Shown here: piece after piece, positions 15,563-23,485 of the stretch
Layout of the letters: each line of letters opens with the position of its first letter
How positions within the stretch are numbered: the stretch's first letter is position 1
From: Actinomyces sp. ZJ308
GTDB taxonomy: Bacteria > Actinomycetota > Actinomycetes > Actinomycetales > Actinomycetaceae
Direction: 5' to 3'
DNA length: 44,939 nt
Assembly (NCBI RefSeq): GCF_011752065.1
Contig: NZ_JAAIJY010000029.1
Location: 1 to 44,939 of the forward strand
Translations under genes and position numbers: made by a program
The notes under the pieces: model-generated
Told to the model about the DNA's origin: nothing
The model's input: only the letters and a program-made list of their open reading frames with translations
The model's database searches: none

Positions 15563-16696
15563 ATGACTTCCTCCACGGTCAATGGCATGGCACAGGCAAC
15601 GACGAGCGACAGCGCAACGGACAGGGCACCCAGCACGGCAACCCCAGTCCCGGCGGCCCAGCGCACGAGGCTCATCTGCGTCGAGGAGCACGCACTGAGC
15701 GCCCCGCTGGCCCGGGCCTCGGGGCCGGTGGCCGGGCGCAGCGCCCCGTACCTGGCCGGCTGGGGCAGCCGGGTCACCGACGGGCTCCACGTCGAGGGCG
15801 CCACGAGGCCGCACGTCGTCGCCCAGGACGTCTCGGCGCGCAAGCTCATGGACCTGGGCCAGGCGCGGCTGGACGACATGGACGCCGCGGGGATCGACGT
15901 GCAGGTGCTGTCCATCGGCGGCTTCCCGCAGCTCGCCCCACCCCAGGAGCAGACCGACCTGACGCGTCGGGCCAACGACCTGCTGGCCGGCGCGGTCGCC
16001 GAGCACCCCGACCGCTTCGCCGCCCTGGCCACGCTGCCCTGGCACGATCCCGACGCCGCGGCCGCCGAGCTGCGCCGCGCGGTGACCGATCTGGGGATGC
16101 GCGGCACGCTGCTCAACGGCCGCCCCGGCGAGGCCTTCCTCGATGACTCCCGCTACGACGTCGTCCTGGCGGCCCTGGCCGAGCTCGGGGTGCCGATCTA
16201 CCTGCACCCGGGGCTGCTGGCGGCGGGCGTGGCCGAGGCCTACTACAGCGGTTTCGACGAGGAGATCGACGCGCGGCTCGCCATGTTCGGCTGGGGCTGG
16301 CACCACGAGGCCGGGGTCGGCGTCGTGCGCCTCATCCTGTCCGGGGCCTTCGAGCGGCACCCGGGTCTGCAGGTGATGAGCGGCCACTGGGGCGAGATGG
16401 TGCCCTTCTTCCTGCGAAGGCTCGACGACGCCCTGCCCCGGGAGGCAACGGGCCTGGAGCGCACGATCCTGGAGACCTACCGCGACCATGTGAGCGTCAC
16501 CCCCAGCGGGATGCTCAACTCCGAGCAGCTGGCCTTCTGCATCGAGCTGCTGGGGGCCGAGCGGATCCTGTTCTCCACCGACTACCCCTACCAGAGCTTG
16601 GACGGGGTGCGGGACTACCTGGACTCCGCCGACCTCACCGAGACCCAGCGGGCGGCGATCGCCCACGGCAACGCCGAGCGCCTCCTGGGGCTCTAG
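15563..16696 (+). CDS. Amidohydrolase-family metal enzyme (ACMSD/gamma-resorcylate decarboxylase type)
   Basis: The 377-residue protein belongs to the amidohydrolase-2 superfamily, whose members are Zn- or Mn-dependent non-oxidative decarboxylases or hydrolases. The N-terminal metal motif is CVEEHAL (Glu41-x-His43), as in the LEEHF of 2,6-dihydroxybenzoate decarboxylases. Later motifs are PIYLHPG, GHWGEM (active-site His) and the metal aspartate in LFSTDYPYQSLDG. A Thr/Ala/Pro-rich tail of about 35 residues precedes the domain. The start at ATG 15563 is supported by TAGGCT 7 nt upstream. The substrate cannot be told from sequence. It is divergent from purF and convergent with the transporter gene. 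Confidence 0.8.
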   Translation: MTSSTVNGMAQATTSDSATDRAPSTATPVPAAQRTRLICVEEHALSAPLARASGPVAGRSAPYLAGWGSRVTDGLHVEGATRPHVVAQDVSARKLMDLGQARLDDMDAAGIDVQVLSIGGFPQLAPPQEQTDLTRRANDLLAGAVAEHPDRFAALATLPWHDPDAAAAELRRAVTDLGMRGTLLNGRPGEAFLDDSRYDVVLAALAELGVPIYLHPGLLAAGVAEAYYSGFDEEIDARLAMFGWGWHHEAGVGVVRLILSGAFERHPGLQVMSGHWGEMVPFFLRRLDDALPREATGLERTILETYRDHVSVTPSGMLNSEQLAFCIELLGAERILFSTDYPYQSLDGVRDYLDSADLTETQRAAIAHGNAERLLGL

Positions 16697-16743
16697 CCCG
16701 CGCTGCGACAGCCGGTCAGCCCACTCGCGTCCTTCCGGCGACG

Positions 16744-17592
16744 CTAGCCGGCCCCCAGGAGGACGCCGACGACGATCATCGCCACACCCAGCGCCGATCG
16801 TCTGGTGAATGGCTCGCGCAGGAGCCACACCCCTGCGATGACGCCGAAGACCACGTTGAGGCACCGGGAGGTGGCGACGACGGAGACGGGCCCGAGGCGC
16901 ATGGCCAGAAGCACCAGCGCATAGCTCGCCGGCACCAGGACCGCGATGGGGACGGCACGCACCCAGCCCGCGGCCAGGGCGGCCGGGAGCTCACGGCGAC
17001 GTCGGACCAGCACGGCGGTGAGCAGTGCGAGCTGGGCCGCACCGGACAGCGCCATATATGGGATGACCGAGACGTGCAGGTGCGCCACGGCGAAGGCGTC
17101 CCACAGGGTGTAGGCGGCAGTGCAGGAGGCGACGGCGCCGCCCGCCCAGAATCCCCGGGCCCGGGTCAGGTTGTGCCAGGCGGCGCCCGAGGCGAGGACG
17201 ACGCCGACCATGACGGCGGGCAGCGCCACCACCTGCATCGCGCTCGGGGTCCCCGCCCACGGCGCAGCCGCCAATGTCACGAGGACCGGCGCCAGCCCGC
17301 GTGAGACCGGATAGACCACTGACAGCTCCGCCGCCGAGTAGGCGCGTTGGAGTACCGCGGCGTAGGCGGTGTGCAGCGCCGTGCTGACGAGGGCCGCCCA
17401 CCACGCCGGGCCGAGGCCACCGGTCAGCGCCGCCGCCCCCAGCACCCCCAACCACAGCGGCGCGGCAATGGCGCTGTAGACCCACACGAAGGTCACGTCG
17501 GAGGTGCCTGACCGCTTGACCAGCACGTTCCACAGGGCGTGCAGCGCGGAACCAACCGCAACCAGGGCGAGGGAGGACCCGAAAACCATCAT
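16744..17592 (-). CDS. EamA/DMT-family transporter
   Basis: This 282-residue membrane protein has about ten hydrophobic segments arranged as two EamA halves (ALHALWNVLVKRSG... and ...CLNVVFGVIAGVWLLREPF), the layout of drug/metabolite exporters of the inner membrane. It starts with two adjacent ATG codons (17592 and 17589) with no ribosome binding site. A -10-like TAGACA lies 8 nt before the first and TTGTAG 17 bp further up, so translation is probably leaderless. Both boxes lie inside palindromes that the divergent TetR regulator probably binds. This suggests export of a compound sensed by that repressor; the substrate is unknown. Confidence 0.85.
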   Translation of the reverse strand: MMVFGSSLALVAVGSALHALWNVLVKRSGTSDVTFVWVYSAIAAPLWLGVLGAAALTGGLGPAWWAALVSTALHTAYAAVLQRAYSAAELSVVYPVSRGLAPVLVTLAAAPWAGTPSAMQVVALPAVMVGVVLASGAAWHNLTRARGFWAGGAVASCTAAYTLWDAFAVAHLHVSVIPYMALSGAAQLALLTAVLVRRRRELPAALAAGWVRAVPIAVLVPASYALVLLAMRLGPVSVVATSRCLNVVFGVIAGVWLLREPFTRRSALGVAMIVVGVLLGAG

Positions 17593-17629
17593 GTAGACGA
17601 TGTCTACCAGTTGTAGACGCCGTCTACAA
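17593..17629. promoter_or_regulatory. Double palindromic operator between EamA and TetR genes
   Basis: Two copies of GTAGAC-N3-GTCTAC lie at 17593-17607 and 17613-17627; the second extends to a perfect 19-bp palindrome at 17611-17629. Their centres are 20 bp apart, about two helical turns. They cover the putative promoter of the transporter gene (TTGTAG at 17629-17624, TAGACA at 17606-17601, minus strand) and abut the TetR start. Confidence 0.85.
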
Positions 17630-17645
17630 CATGCAGGCTATGACC

Positions 17646-18164
17646 ATGAGCGAGAAAACCGAGGACCGCCTGATCCATGCAGGACGCCAGCTGCTCGACG
17701 AAGACGGCATCGGCGCGGTGACGGTACGGGAGGTGGCCCGGCGCTGCGGCGTCTCCCACGGCGCGCCGAGGCGCCACTTCCCCACCCTCGCGCTGCTTCT
17801 GGCCGCGATCGCCGAGGTCTGCCTCGGCGAGCTTCGCGAACACGTCGCCGACGCCGGAGGGAGTCTCAGGGACACCGCGAGGGCTTACGTCTCCTACGCC
17901 GTCGAGCATCCGGACGCCTTCGACCTCATCACCCGCCACGACCTGCTGGCCAGCAGCGGCAGGAACCTGCGAGCCACGTCCCTGCCGCTCCTTGAGCAGT
18001 GGCGGGCCCGTTTCGCGAAGGACCACCCAGATGCGCCCGAGGCCGCCGCAACCGCCGCCTGGGCGGCCGTCCACGGCGTCGCCTCGCTCGCCTCGCGCGG
18101 CGCACTGGACCTCATCGGAGCCGACTCCGAGGAGCTCCTGGATCAGCTCCTCCCACAGGACTGA
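17646..18164 (+). CDS. TetR/AcrR-family repressor
   Basis: This TetR-type protein of about 172 residues has an N-terminal helix-turn-helix (AGRQLLDEDGIGAVTVREVA, RRCGVSHGAPRRHFP) and a helical C-terminal ligand-binding part with a TetR_C pattern (AWAAVHGVASLASRG). Three in-frame ATGs exist at 17631, 17640 and 17646. The last is chosen since AGG at 17635-17637 gives the only Shine-Dalgarno-like spacing and the family typically starts just before the first helix; 17631 could serve a leaderless transcript. It is divergent from the EamA transporter across two palindromes, the standard repressor/exporter layout. Its 3' end is 13 bp from the convergent RNB gene. Confidence 0.9.
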   Translation: MSEKTEDRLIHAGRQLLDEDGIGAVTVREVARRCGVSHGAPRRHFPTLALLLAAIAEVCLGELREHVADAGGSLRDTARAYVSYAVEHPDAFDLITRHDLLASSGRNLRATSLPLLEQWRARFAKDHPDAPEAAATAAWAAVHGVASLASRGALDLIGADSEELLDQLLPQD

Positions 18165-18177
18165 CGCGCCGAGCTCC

Positions 18178-19866
18178 TCAGGACTGGTCCCGCAGGAGCC
18201 TGAAGCGGATGCCGGTGGCCGGGTCGGCGGACAGCAGACGGACCCGCACGCGCTCACCGACCGGCAGGCGGCCGTCGTCGGAGGCCCCCTTGCCGGCGCG
18301 GATCTCGGTGACGACGGCGGGCTCGACCAGAACGAGCTCGCCGCGGCCGTCGCGCTCGGAGGTGATGACGCCGTCGAAGACCTCGCCCTCGTGGCCGCGC
18401 AGCACCAGGGCCTCCAGGGCGGTCAGGGCGCCTCGGCCGATCGCCCGGGCGCGCTTGCCGGTCTGCTCCATGACGCCGGGCAGGTCGGGCAGGGACCGGA
18501 GCACCCACTCGGGCACGGGCGCCCCGGCGCAGGCGGCGATGCAGACCTCCTCGCCGTAGCGGTCCACCAGGCGGCGCAGCGGCGCGGTGACGTGGGCGTA
18601 GCGGGCGGCGATCGCGGAGTGGACGGCCTCCTCGGTGTCGGAGGCCTCGTCGTCGGCCGGGACGCCGATGCCGCCCGCGCCGAAGGACAGGTAGCCCGAC
18701 CCGCGGAAGAGGGACATGGCCTGGTCCATGAAGGCGGCGTGGGCGGGCACGGCGTGGTCCAGGCCGCGCACGAGCTCGGGGTAGGGCCGGGCGGCCGGCC
18801 AGTCGATGCCCAGCGCCGCGGCGACGCGCCGCAGGCGGGCGTAGTCCTCGGGGCGCGCCGGCGGCAGAGTGCGCAGGATGCCGACGCCGCACTCGACCAT
18901 GATCCGGGCCGCGCACATGCCGGTGAGCAGGGAGATCTGGGCGTTGTACTGCTCGGCGGGTACGGGCACCCGGTAGGCGAGCCGGTAGCCGTCCGGGCTC
19001 GTAGCCCCGGCGGGCCCCTCGGGGCCGGCCGCTTCGGCCGCCCCGGAGGCGTCCGCCTCGGCCGGCTCCGGCGCTCCGGCTAACTCCGGCGCTCCCGTCA
19101 CCTCGATGACCTGCTCGGGCGTGGTCATACTGATGCCGCCGCGGGCGGCCTCCCGCTCCAGGCGCAGACGGCCGATCCGGGCCAGGAGCTCGGGCAGGTC
19201 GGCCGGTGCGGCCGGTGGCAGGGAGCCCTCCCCGTCGATGGCCGCCTGGACCTGGCCGTAGGTCAGGCGGGCCCGCGAGCGCACCAGGGCGCGCTCCACA
19301 TGGGCGGAGACGACCTCGCCGCGGGCATCGAGGTCGATGGTCCACAAGCAGGCCGGGCGGTCCACGTCCTCCAGGAGGGAGGCGGCGCCGTGGGAGAGGG
19401 CCTCGGGGTGCAGGGGCGTGGCGGCGTCGGGGGCGTAGATGGTCTCGCCGCGGCGGCGCAGCTCGGCGTCCAGGGCGCCGTCGGGGGTGACGAAGGTGGC
19501 CAGCGAGGCGATGGCGTAGTGGACGCGGTAGGCGGGCGCCGGGTCGGATGAGGCCGAGGCAGCAGTGGGTTCCGCCCCGTCCTGGTCCCCTCGCGCCGGC
19601 AGGCGTTCCAGGAGCACCGCCTGGTCGAGGTCCATGGACCCGGGCGGGTCGATGGTGACCAGGTTCAGGTCGCGGGCGTCCCGGGCGCCGCCGGCCAGGA
19701 GCCGGGCGGGGCCGTCCTGGGCCCAGGCGGTGGCGGCGGCCTCGGCCTCGGCCAGGGCCTCGGGTGGGAAGACGGTGGGCACCTCGTACTGCGCGCGCAG
19801 CTCGTCCAGGGCGCGGGTGACCTCGGCGGGTGGGGCGGTGTAGGTGCTCAGGCGCGTGCGGCTCAT
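18178..19866 (-). CDS. RNB-domain exoribonuclease (RNase II/R type)
   Basis: This 562-residue protein degrades RNA 3'-5'. The RNB catalytic block is present: LNLVTIDPPGSMDLDQAVLL, with the metal-binding aspartates, then YAIASLATFVTPDGALD, RGETIYAPDAATPLHPEALS and YAHVTAPLRRLVDRYGEEV. It is shorter than RNase R, lacks clear cold-shock domains, and matches the compact actinobacterial RNB proteins. A Pro/Ala/Glu/Gly-rich insertion of about 40 residues follows EQVIEVTG near residue 260. Start ATG 19866 has TAGGTT 6 nt upstream, suggesting a leaderless mRNA. Confidence 0.9.
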   Translation of the reverse strand: MSRTRLSTYTAPPAEVTRALDELRAQYEVPTVFPPEALAEAEAAATAWAQDGPARLLAGGARDARDLNLVTIDPPGSMDLDQAVLLERLPARGDQDGAEPTAASASSDPAPAYRVHYAIASLATFVTPDGALDAELRRRGETIYAPDAATPLHPEALSHGAASLLEDVDRPACLWTIDLDARGEVVSAHVERALVRSRARLTYGQVQAAIDGEGSLPPAAPADLPELLARIGRLRLEREAARGGISMTTPEQVIEVTGAPELAGAPEPAEADASGAAEAAGPEGPAGATSPDGYRLAYRVPVPAEQYNAQISLLTGMCAARIMVECGVGILRTLPPARPEDYARLRRVAAALGIDWPAARPYPELVRGLDHAVPAHAAFMDQAMSLFRGSGYLSFGAGGIGVPADDEASDTEEAVHSAIAARYAHVTAPLRRLVDRYGEEVCIAACAGAPVPEWVLRSLPDLPGVMEQTGKRARAIGRGALTALEALVLRGHEGEVFDGVITSERDGRGELVLVEPAVVTEIRAGKGASDDGRLPVGERVRVRLLSADPATGIRFRLLRDQS

Positions 19867-19872
19867 GGGACG

Positions 19873-19878
19873 AACCTA
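19873..19878 (-). promoter_or_regulatory. -10 box of leaderless RNB gene
   Basis: TAGGTT on the minus strand ends 6 nt before ATG 19866. No strong -35 is visible. Confidence 0.35.
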
Positions 19879-19937
19879 CCGGCGCCGGCCGCCGACACCG
19901 AGATCAACAGGCGGATACGGGGTGGGACCGCCCCAAT

Positions 19938-20071
19938 GTGTCACTGGTGGCGACTTTTCGGACCGGATGCGCACGGCGGAGCAGCAACCGGAACGTGTCT
20001 GCGCCGGTCAGAGCCTTACGGCCTGGGGCGCCACGCACAATGCCGCATTGAAAAGTCTCCATGGGTGACAC
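19938..20071. repeat. 134-bp element with inverted termini, copy 2 (MITE-like)
   Basis: The left end GTGTCACTGGTGGCGACTTT continues TC (19938-19959). The right end (20050-20071), reverse-complemented, begins GTGTCACCCATGGAGACTTT. Length equals that of copy 1 and both ends fall at the same offsets. The centres share only short blocks such as GGTCAG-GCC and CCTGG-GC. Confidence 0.65.
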
Positions 20072-20162
20072 TCTTGCCCCTTACGGAGCCCTCGATCGTG
20101 TTGCGACTCAGGGACGGCGGGGATCTGAGCCGTGGCGAGGCACGTACCTCGTCGCGGTCGAG

Positions 20163-20231
20163 GGGTAGGTCGCGCGGTCGAGGGGTAGAGGGGACGACCG
20201 CGCGACCTACCCTACGAACACGCGGACGTCT
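20163..20231. repeat. Palindromic dispersed repeat, copy 2
   Basis: GGGTAGGTCGCGCGGTC (20163-20179) and GACCGCGCGACCTACCC (20196-20212) form a perfect 17-bp inverted repeat with a 16-nt loop. The block 20168-20231 matches 660-723. It lies about 80 bp past the 3' end of the sterol-carrier gene and could end its transcription. Confidence 0.8.
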
Positions 20232-20310
20232 CATAGGGCCGTCATGCGGCGGCAGAGTCTGGCGGTGGCAGCGATCTCGGCTCCTGCCGGCGTAGGCCGG
20301 GGCGAAGCTC

Positions 20311-20763
20311 TCAGAATCTGACCAGGGGCAGGTAGGCGGACAGGTCGCAGCGCTCGCCGGATGCCTGCAGGGCGCCGTCGGCCAGGGCGTCCTGCCAGGT
20401 CATCCGGCCGGTGGCCAGGGCCAGCCAGGTGGGGGCATCGGTCTCGACGACGCTGGGCGGGGTTCCCCGGCGGTGGACGGTTCCGGCGACGGCCTGGGTG
20501 ACGCCGAAGGGCGGGACCCGAACCTCGACAGAACGTCCGGGAGCGCAGGCGGCGAGCTCCTCGAGGGTGTAGCGCACGGCGGTGGCGGTGATGCGGCGCC
20601 GGGCGGCGCGGTCGGCGGGGCTCACGGCACCGGCGGCCCCGCCGGCGCCGGCCGTGCTCACGGCACCGTCGCCCGGGGCCTTCTGAGTCTCGTCATGCTC
20701 CTGGGCCCACTGGCGCAGGGCCTGGGCGCCCGCCGCGGGGTCGATGCGTCGTCTGGCAGCCAT
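20311..20763 (-). CDS. Sterol-carrier-family protein
   Basis: This 150-residue protein has an N-terminal MAARRRIDPAAGAQALRQWA, an Ala/Gly-rich linker, and an SCP-like lipid-binding domain (SVEVRVPPFGVTQAVAG, DAPTWLALATGRMTWQDALA, SGERCDLSAYLPLVRF). It corresponds to the M. tuberculosis Rv0807 type gene next to purF; here five genes separate them. The ligand is unknown. Start ATG 20763 fits the family and has TAGGCT exactly 7 nt upstream, suggesting a leaderless transcript; the frame further upstream is unsupported. Confidence 0.85.
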   Translation of the reverse strand: MAARRRIDPAAGAQALRQWAQEHDETQKAPGDGAVSTAGAGGAAGAVSPADRAARRRITATAVRYTLEELAACAPGRSVEVRVPPFGVTQAVAGTVHRRGTPPSVVETDAPTWLALATGRMTWQDALADGALQASGERCDLSAYLPLVRF

Positions 20764-20770
20764 GGCGCGA

Positions 20771-20776
20771 AGCCTA
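20771..20776 (-). promoter_or_regulatory. -10 box of leaderless sterol-carrier gene
   Basis: TAGGCT (minus strand) lies exactly 7 nt before ATG 20763, the same box and spacing as before the genes at 15563 and 36458. Confidence 0.45.
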
Positions 20777-20889
20777 TGACAGGACGGCCCGGTCTCAGTC
20801 CTGTGCACGGCCCCGGAGACGATGTCCGCCACCGCCCTGGGACAGACGTGATCGAGGACGTACTTTCTCCTCGGGAACTGCGTTTCCCC

Positions 20890-20922
20890 GCAGGCTACTG
20901 AGGCCAGACCTCAGTAGCCTGC
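20890..20922. repeat. Perfect 14-bp hairpin inside a larger palindrome
   Basis: The stem is 20890-20903/20909-20922 with a 5-nt loop. The outer arms GGAACTGCGTTTCCCCG and CGTGAAAACGCAGTCCCC are roughly complementary, so the full structure spans about 85 bp. Confidence 0.7.
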
Positions 20923-20947
20923 GAGACAGGCACGTCCCCGCGTGAAA

Positions 20948-21034
20948 ACGCAGTCCCCGATTCGTGGGGCGCACTCTGCCCCGCCCTGCTCAGCCTGAAG
21001 CGCTCGCACGCAGTCCCCGATTCGTGGAGCGCAC
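20948..21034. repeat. Pair of 27-bp direct repeats, 60-bp period
   Basis: The copies at 20948-20974 and 21008-21034 differ at one base. Both contain GCAGTCCCCGATTCGTGG. The GTCCCC core is also common in the repeats near 38.5, 43.6 and 44.2 kb. Confidence 0.75.
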
Positions 21035-21109
21035 CCATCTCCCCCGGCCACCGGCGCCCCGAGCTCGGGCAGTACCTGCATCGCAGCACACGCCACCCAT
21101 GGCAGCAAC

Positions 21110-21144
21110 GAGGACGGCCCGGCCCTGGAGGCCGGGCCGTCCTC
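21110..21144 (-). terminator. fru operon terminator
   Basis: GAGGACGGCCCGGCC (21110-21124) and GGCCGGGCCGTCCTC (21130-21144) form a perfect 15-bp stem with a 5-nt loop, 23 bp past the fruA stop. Confidence 0.8.
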
Positions 21145-21166
21145 GTGACAGCGATCGGGAACCGGA

Positions 21167-23314
21167 TCAGGCGGCAGCGGCGGCGGGCTGGGCCTCGGCG
21201 GCACTGTCCCGACCGTCCTTGTTGCGCCCCAGCCCCTTGAGGAGGATGACCAGCGCGGTACTCACCACCGTCCCGGCCAGGATCGCCAGGAGGAACCCGC
21301 CGAAGTTGGTGATGGCGAAGGCGACGAACACACCGCCGTGGGGCGCGCGCGAGCCGACGTGCATGGCCATGGTCATGGCCCCGGTGACCGCGCCGCCGGC
21401 CATGGTGGCCGGGATGACGCGCAACGGGTCCGCGGCGGCGAAGGGGATGGCGCCCTCGGAGATGAAGGACAGCCCCAGCAGCCAGGCGCTGCGCCCGTTC
21501 TCGACCTCGGCCTTGGTGAACAGCCGCGAGCGCAGGAAGGTCGCGGCCGACATCGCCAGCGGCGGCACCATGCCGGCGGCCATGACGGTGGCCATGATCT
21601 CGTAGGGCGCGGTGTTCTGGGCGCTGGCGGCTGACAGGCCCGCGGTGCCGAAGAGGTAGGCGGCCTTGTTGACCGGCCCGCCCAGGTCGAAGCACATCAT
21701 GAGCCCGAGGATGACGCCCAGGAGCACCGCGGAGCCGCCCCCGGACATGGAGGTCAGCCCGTCCTGCAGCGCGGTCATGAGGGAGGCCAGCGGCAGCCCG
21801 AGGACCATGTACATGATGGCGCCGACCACCAGCGTGGTGCCCAGCGGGATGATGACCACGGGCATGAGCCCGCGCAGCCAGGCCGGCACGTTGAGCCCGG
21901 CCAGCCAGGCTGCGAAGTAGCCCGCGAGGATACCGCCGACCAGGCCGCCGATGAACCCGGCACCGACCTCGACCGCGACGACGCCCATGACGAATCCCGG
22001 GGCGATACCGGGCCTGCCGGCCAGGCCGAAGGAGATGTAGCCGGCCAGCGCCGGCACGAGGAAGGTCATGGCCGCCTGCCCCAGCAGGAACAGCGTCCAC
22101 CCGATGTACAGCAGCAGCCCGGACTGGGACACGGTGATCGTCTCGGTACCGACGACTGTTCCCGCCGAGTTCTTGATCTCGTAAACGAACTCGTTGCCGG
22201 GAAGGTTCCACAGGGAGTAGTCGCTGATGGAGATCTTCTCGTAGAGGTTGGCGACGTCGTACCCGGCCAGGAGGAAGCCCAGGGCGATGAGCAGACCGCC
22301 GGCGGCCACGAAGGGGATCATGTAGGACACGCCGGTCATGACCGAGCGCTGGAGGCGCCGCGCCCAGTGCTCGGAGCCCTCCTCGCTCTCCTCGCTGGAC
22401 TCGCTGCCGGCCGGCACGCGGGCCGCGCTCGGGTCGTCGGCCGCGGCCAGGGCCTTGTCCACGAGGGACCCGGCGTCGTTGACGGCGGCCTTGACGCCGA
22501 CGTCGATGACGGGCTTTCCGGCGAAGCGCTCACGTCCCTTGACGGGCAGGTCGTGGGCGAAGATGACGGCGGTGGCGCGTTCGATGAGGTCGGGGTCGAG
22601 GGCGTCGATCCTGCCCGAGCCCTGCCCCTCGATGGTCACGGTGATGCCGCGGTCCTTGCCGGCCTGTTCCAGGGCCTCGGCGGCCATGAAGGTGTGGGCG
22701 ATGCCGGTGGGGCAGGAGGAGACGCCCACGATCACGGTCTCGCCCGCCGCGGGGGCCGACGACGCCGCAGCGGCCGAGCCCTCGGCGCCCTCGGAGTCTC
22801 CGGAGTCCTCGGCGGCCCCGCTCCCCTCCTCGCCCGCGCCGTCGAGCAGCTCGGGCTGGACCTGCCCGGTGACGATCCGGGCGACCTCCTCGGCGTCGGG
22901 GGCCTGGCGCAGCGCGTCGGTGAACTCGGACTGCATGAGGCCGCGGGCGAGCTTGGCCAGGAGCTGGAGGTGGAAGTCGTCGGCGCCGTCGGGTGCCGCG
23001 ATCATGAAGACGAGGTCGGCGGCCTGCCCGTCGGCGGCCCCGAAGTCGACCGGCTCGGCCAGTCGGGCGAAGCCGAGGCTGGGGGCCAGGACGTGGGCGC
23101 TGCGGCAGTGCGGGATCGCGATGCCGCCGGGGATCCCGGTGGGTGCGGTCGACTCGCGCTTCTTGGCGTCGGCGGCCAGGCCGTCGGGGCTGGAGGCCCG
23201 GCCGGCGCCGGCCACGGTGGCGGCCAGGAACTCGATGACGTCTTCCTTGCCCGGGCCGGCGTCGGCGTCGAGCGCGACCAGCTCGGGGATGATCAGTGGG
23301 GTGTTCTCGGTCAT
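21167..23314 (-). CDS. fruA: Fructose-specific PTS enzyme IIABC
   Basis: The 715-residue membrane permease imports fructose and phosphorylates it to fructose-1-phosphate. The IIA domain comes first (phospho-His69 in GIAIPHCRS, residues 1-150). A Gly/Glu/Ser/Ala linker and the IIB domain follow (phospho-Cys201 in VGVSSCPTGIAHTFMAAEAL), then IIC from about residue 325 with many membrane segments (GVSYMIPFVAAGGLLIALGF, APHGGVFVAFAITNFGG). Start ATG 23314 has AAGGAAG at good spacing. It is the last gene of fruR-fruK-fruA; a hairpin lies between it and fruK, and a strong terminator follows it. Confidence 0.96.
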   Translation of the reverse strand: MTENTPLIIPELVALDADAGPGKEDVIEFLAATVAGAGRASSPDGLAADAKKRESTAPTGIPGGIAIPHCRSAHVLAPSLGFARLAEPVDFGAADGQAADLVFMIAAPDGADDFHLQLLAKLARGLMQSEFTDALRQAPDAEEVARIVTGQVQPELLDGAGEEGSGAAEDSGDSEGAEGSAAAASSAPAAGETVIVGVSSCPTGIAHTFMAAEALEQAGKDRGITVTIEGQGSGRIDALDPDLIERATAVIFAHDLPVKGRERFAGKPVIDVGVKAAVNDAGSLVDKALAAADDPSAARVPAGSESSEESEEGSEHWARRLQRSVMTGVSYMIPFVAAGGLLIALGFLLAGYDVANLYEKISISDYSLWNLPGNEFVYEIKNSAGTVVGTETITVSQSGLLLYIGWTLFLLGQAAMTFLVPALAGYISFGLAGRPGIAPGFVMGVVAVEVGAGFIGGLVGGILAGYFAAWLAGLNVPAWLRGLMPVVIIPLGTTLVVGAIMYMVLGLPLASLMTALQDGLTSMSGGGSAVLLGVILGLMMCFDLGGPVNKAAYLFGTAGLSAASAQNTAPYEIMATVMAAGMVPPLAMSAATFLRSRLFTKAEVENGRSAWLLGLSFISEGAIPFAAADPLRVIPATMAGGAVTGAMTMAMHVGSRAPHGGVFVAFAITNFGGFLLAILAGTVVSTALVILLKGLGRNKDGRDSAAEAQPAAAAA

Positions 23315-23485
23315 GGTCTTCCTTGGTGTCCGAGGTGCTGCCGCCCGGTGGGCGGCGGGTGCGTGTCACAGGTGGTCGAGGCGGGCAGGGGTGGTTGGTG
23401 GTCGGTTGGCGAACAGTTGGCGGTCAGAGGCGGACGGTGTTGCGGGTGGTCGGGTCGGTGGTCCCGGCGGCCGACGGCGATCAGC

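Larger units (their letters stand above)
19867..20310. other. Gene-free region with two repeat elements
   Basis: No gene is supported in these 444 bp; the ORFs present are translations of repeats. It contains the second 134-bp element (19938-20071) and the second palindromic repeat (20163-20231), plus a likely promoter for the RNB gene at its left end. Confidence 0.7.
20764..21166. other. 403-bp gene-free region with nested palindromes and a direct repeat
   Basis: The ORFs here are repeat translations. GCAGGCTACTGAGG (20890-20903) and CCTCAGTAGCCTGC (20909-20922) form a perfect 14-bp hairpin, flanked by imperfect outer arms at about 20873-20890 and 20940-20958. A 27-bp unit ACGCAGTCCCCGATTCGTGG... 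at 20948-20974 recurs with one mismatch at 21008-21034. The fruA terminator lies at the right end. Confidence 0.7.

Noticed and set aside
11978..20071. A composite transposon carrying purM to the RNB gene between the 134-bp elements
   Set aside because: The enclosed genes are largely conserved core genes in expected order and no transposase lies inside; independent insertion of small elements is simpler.
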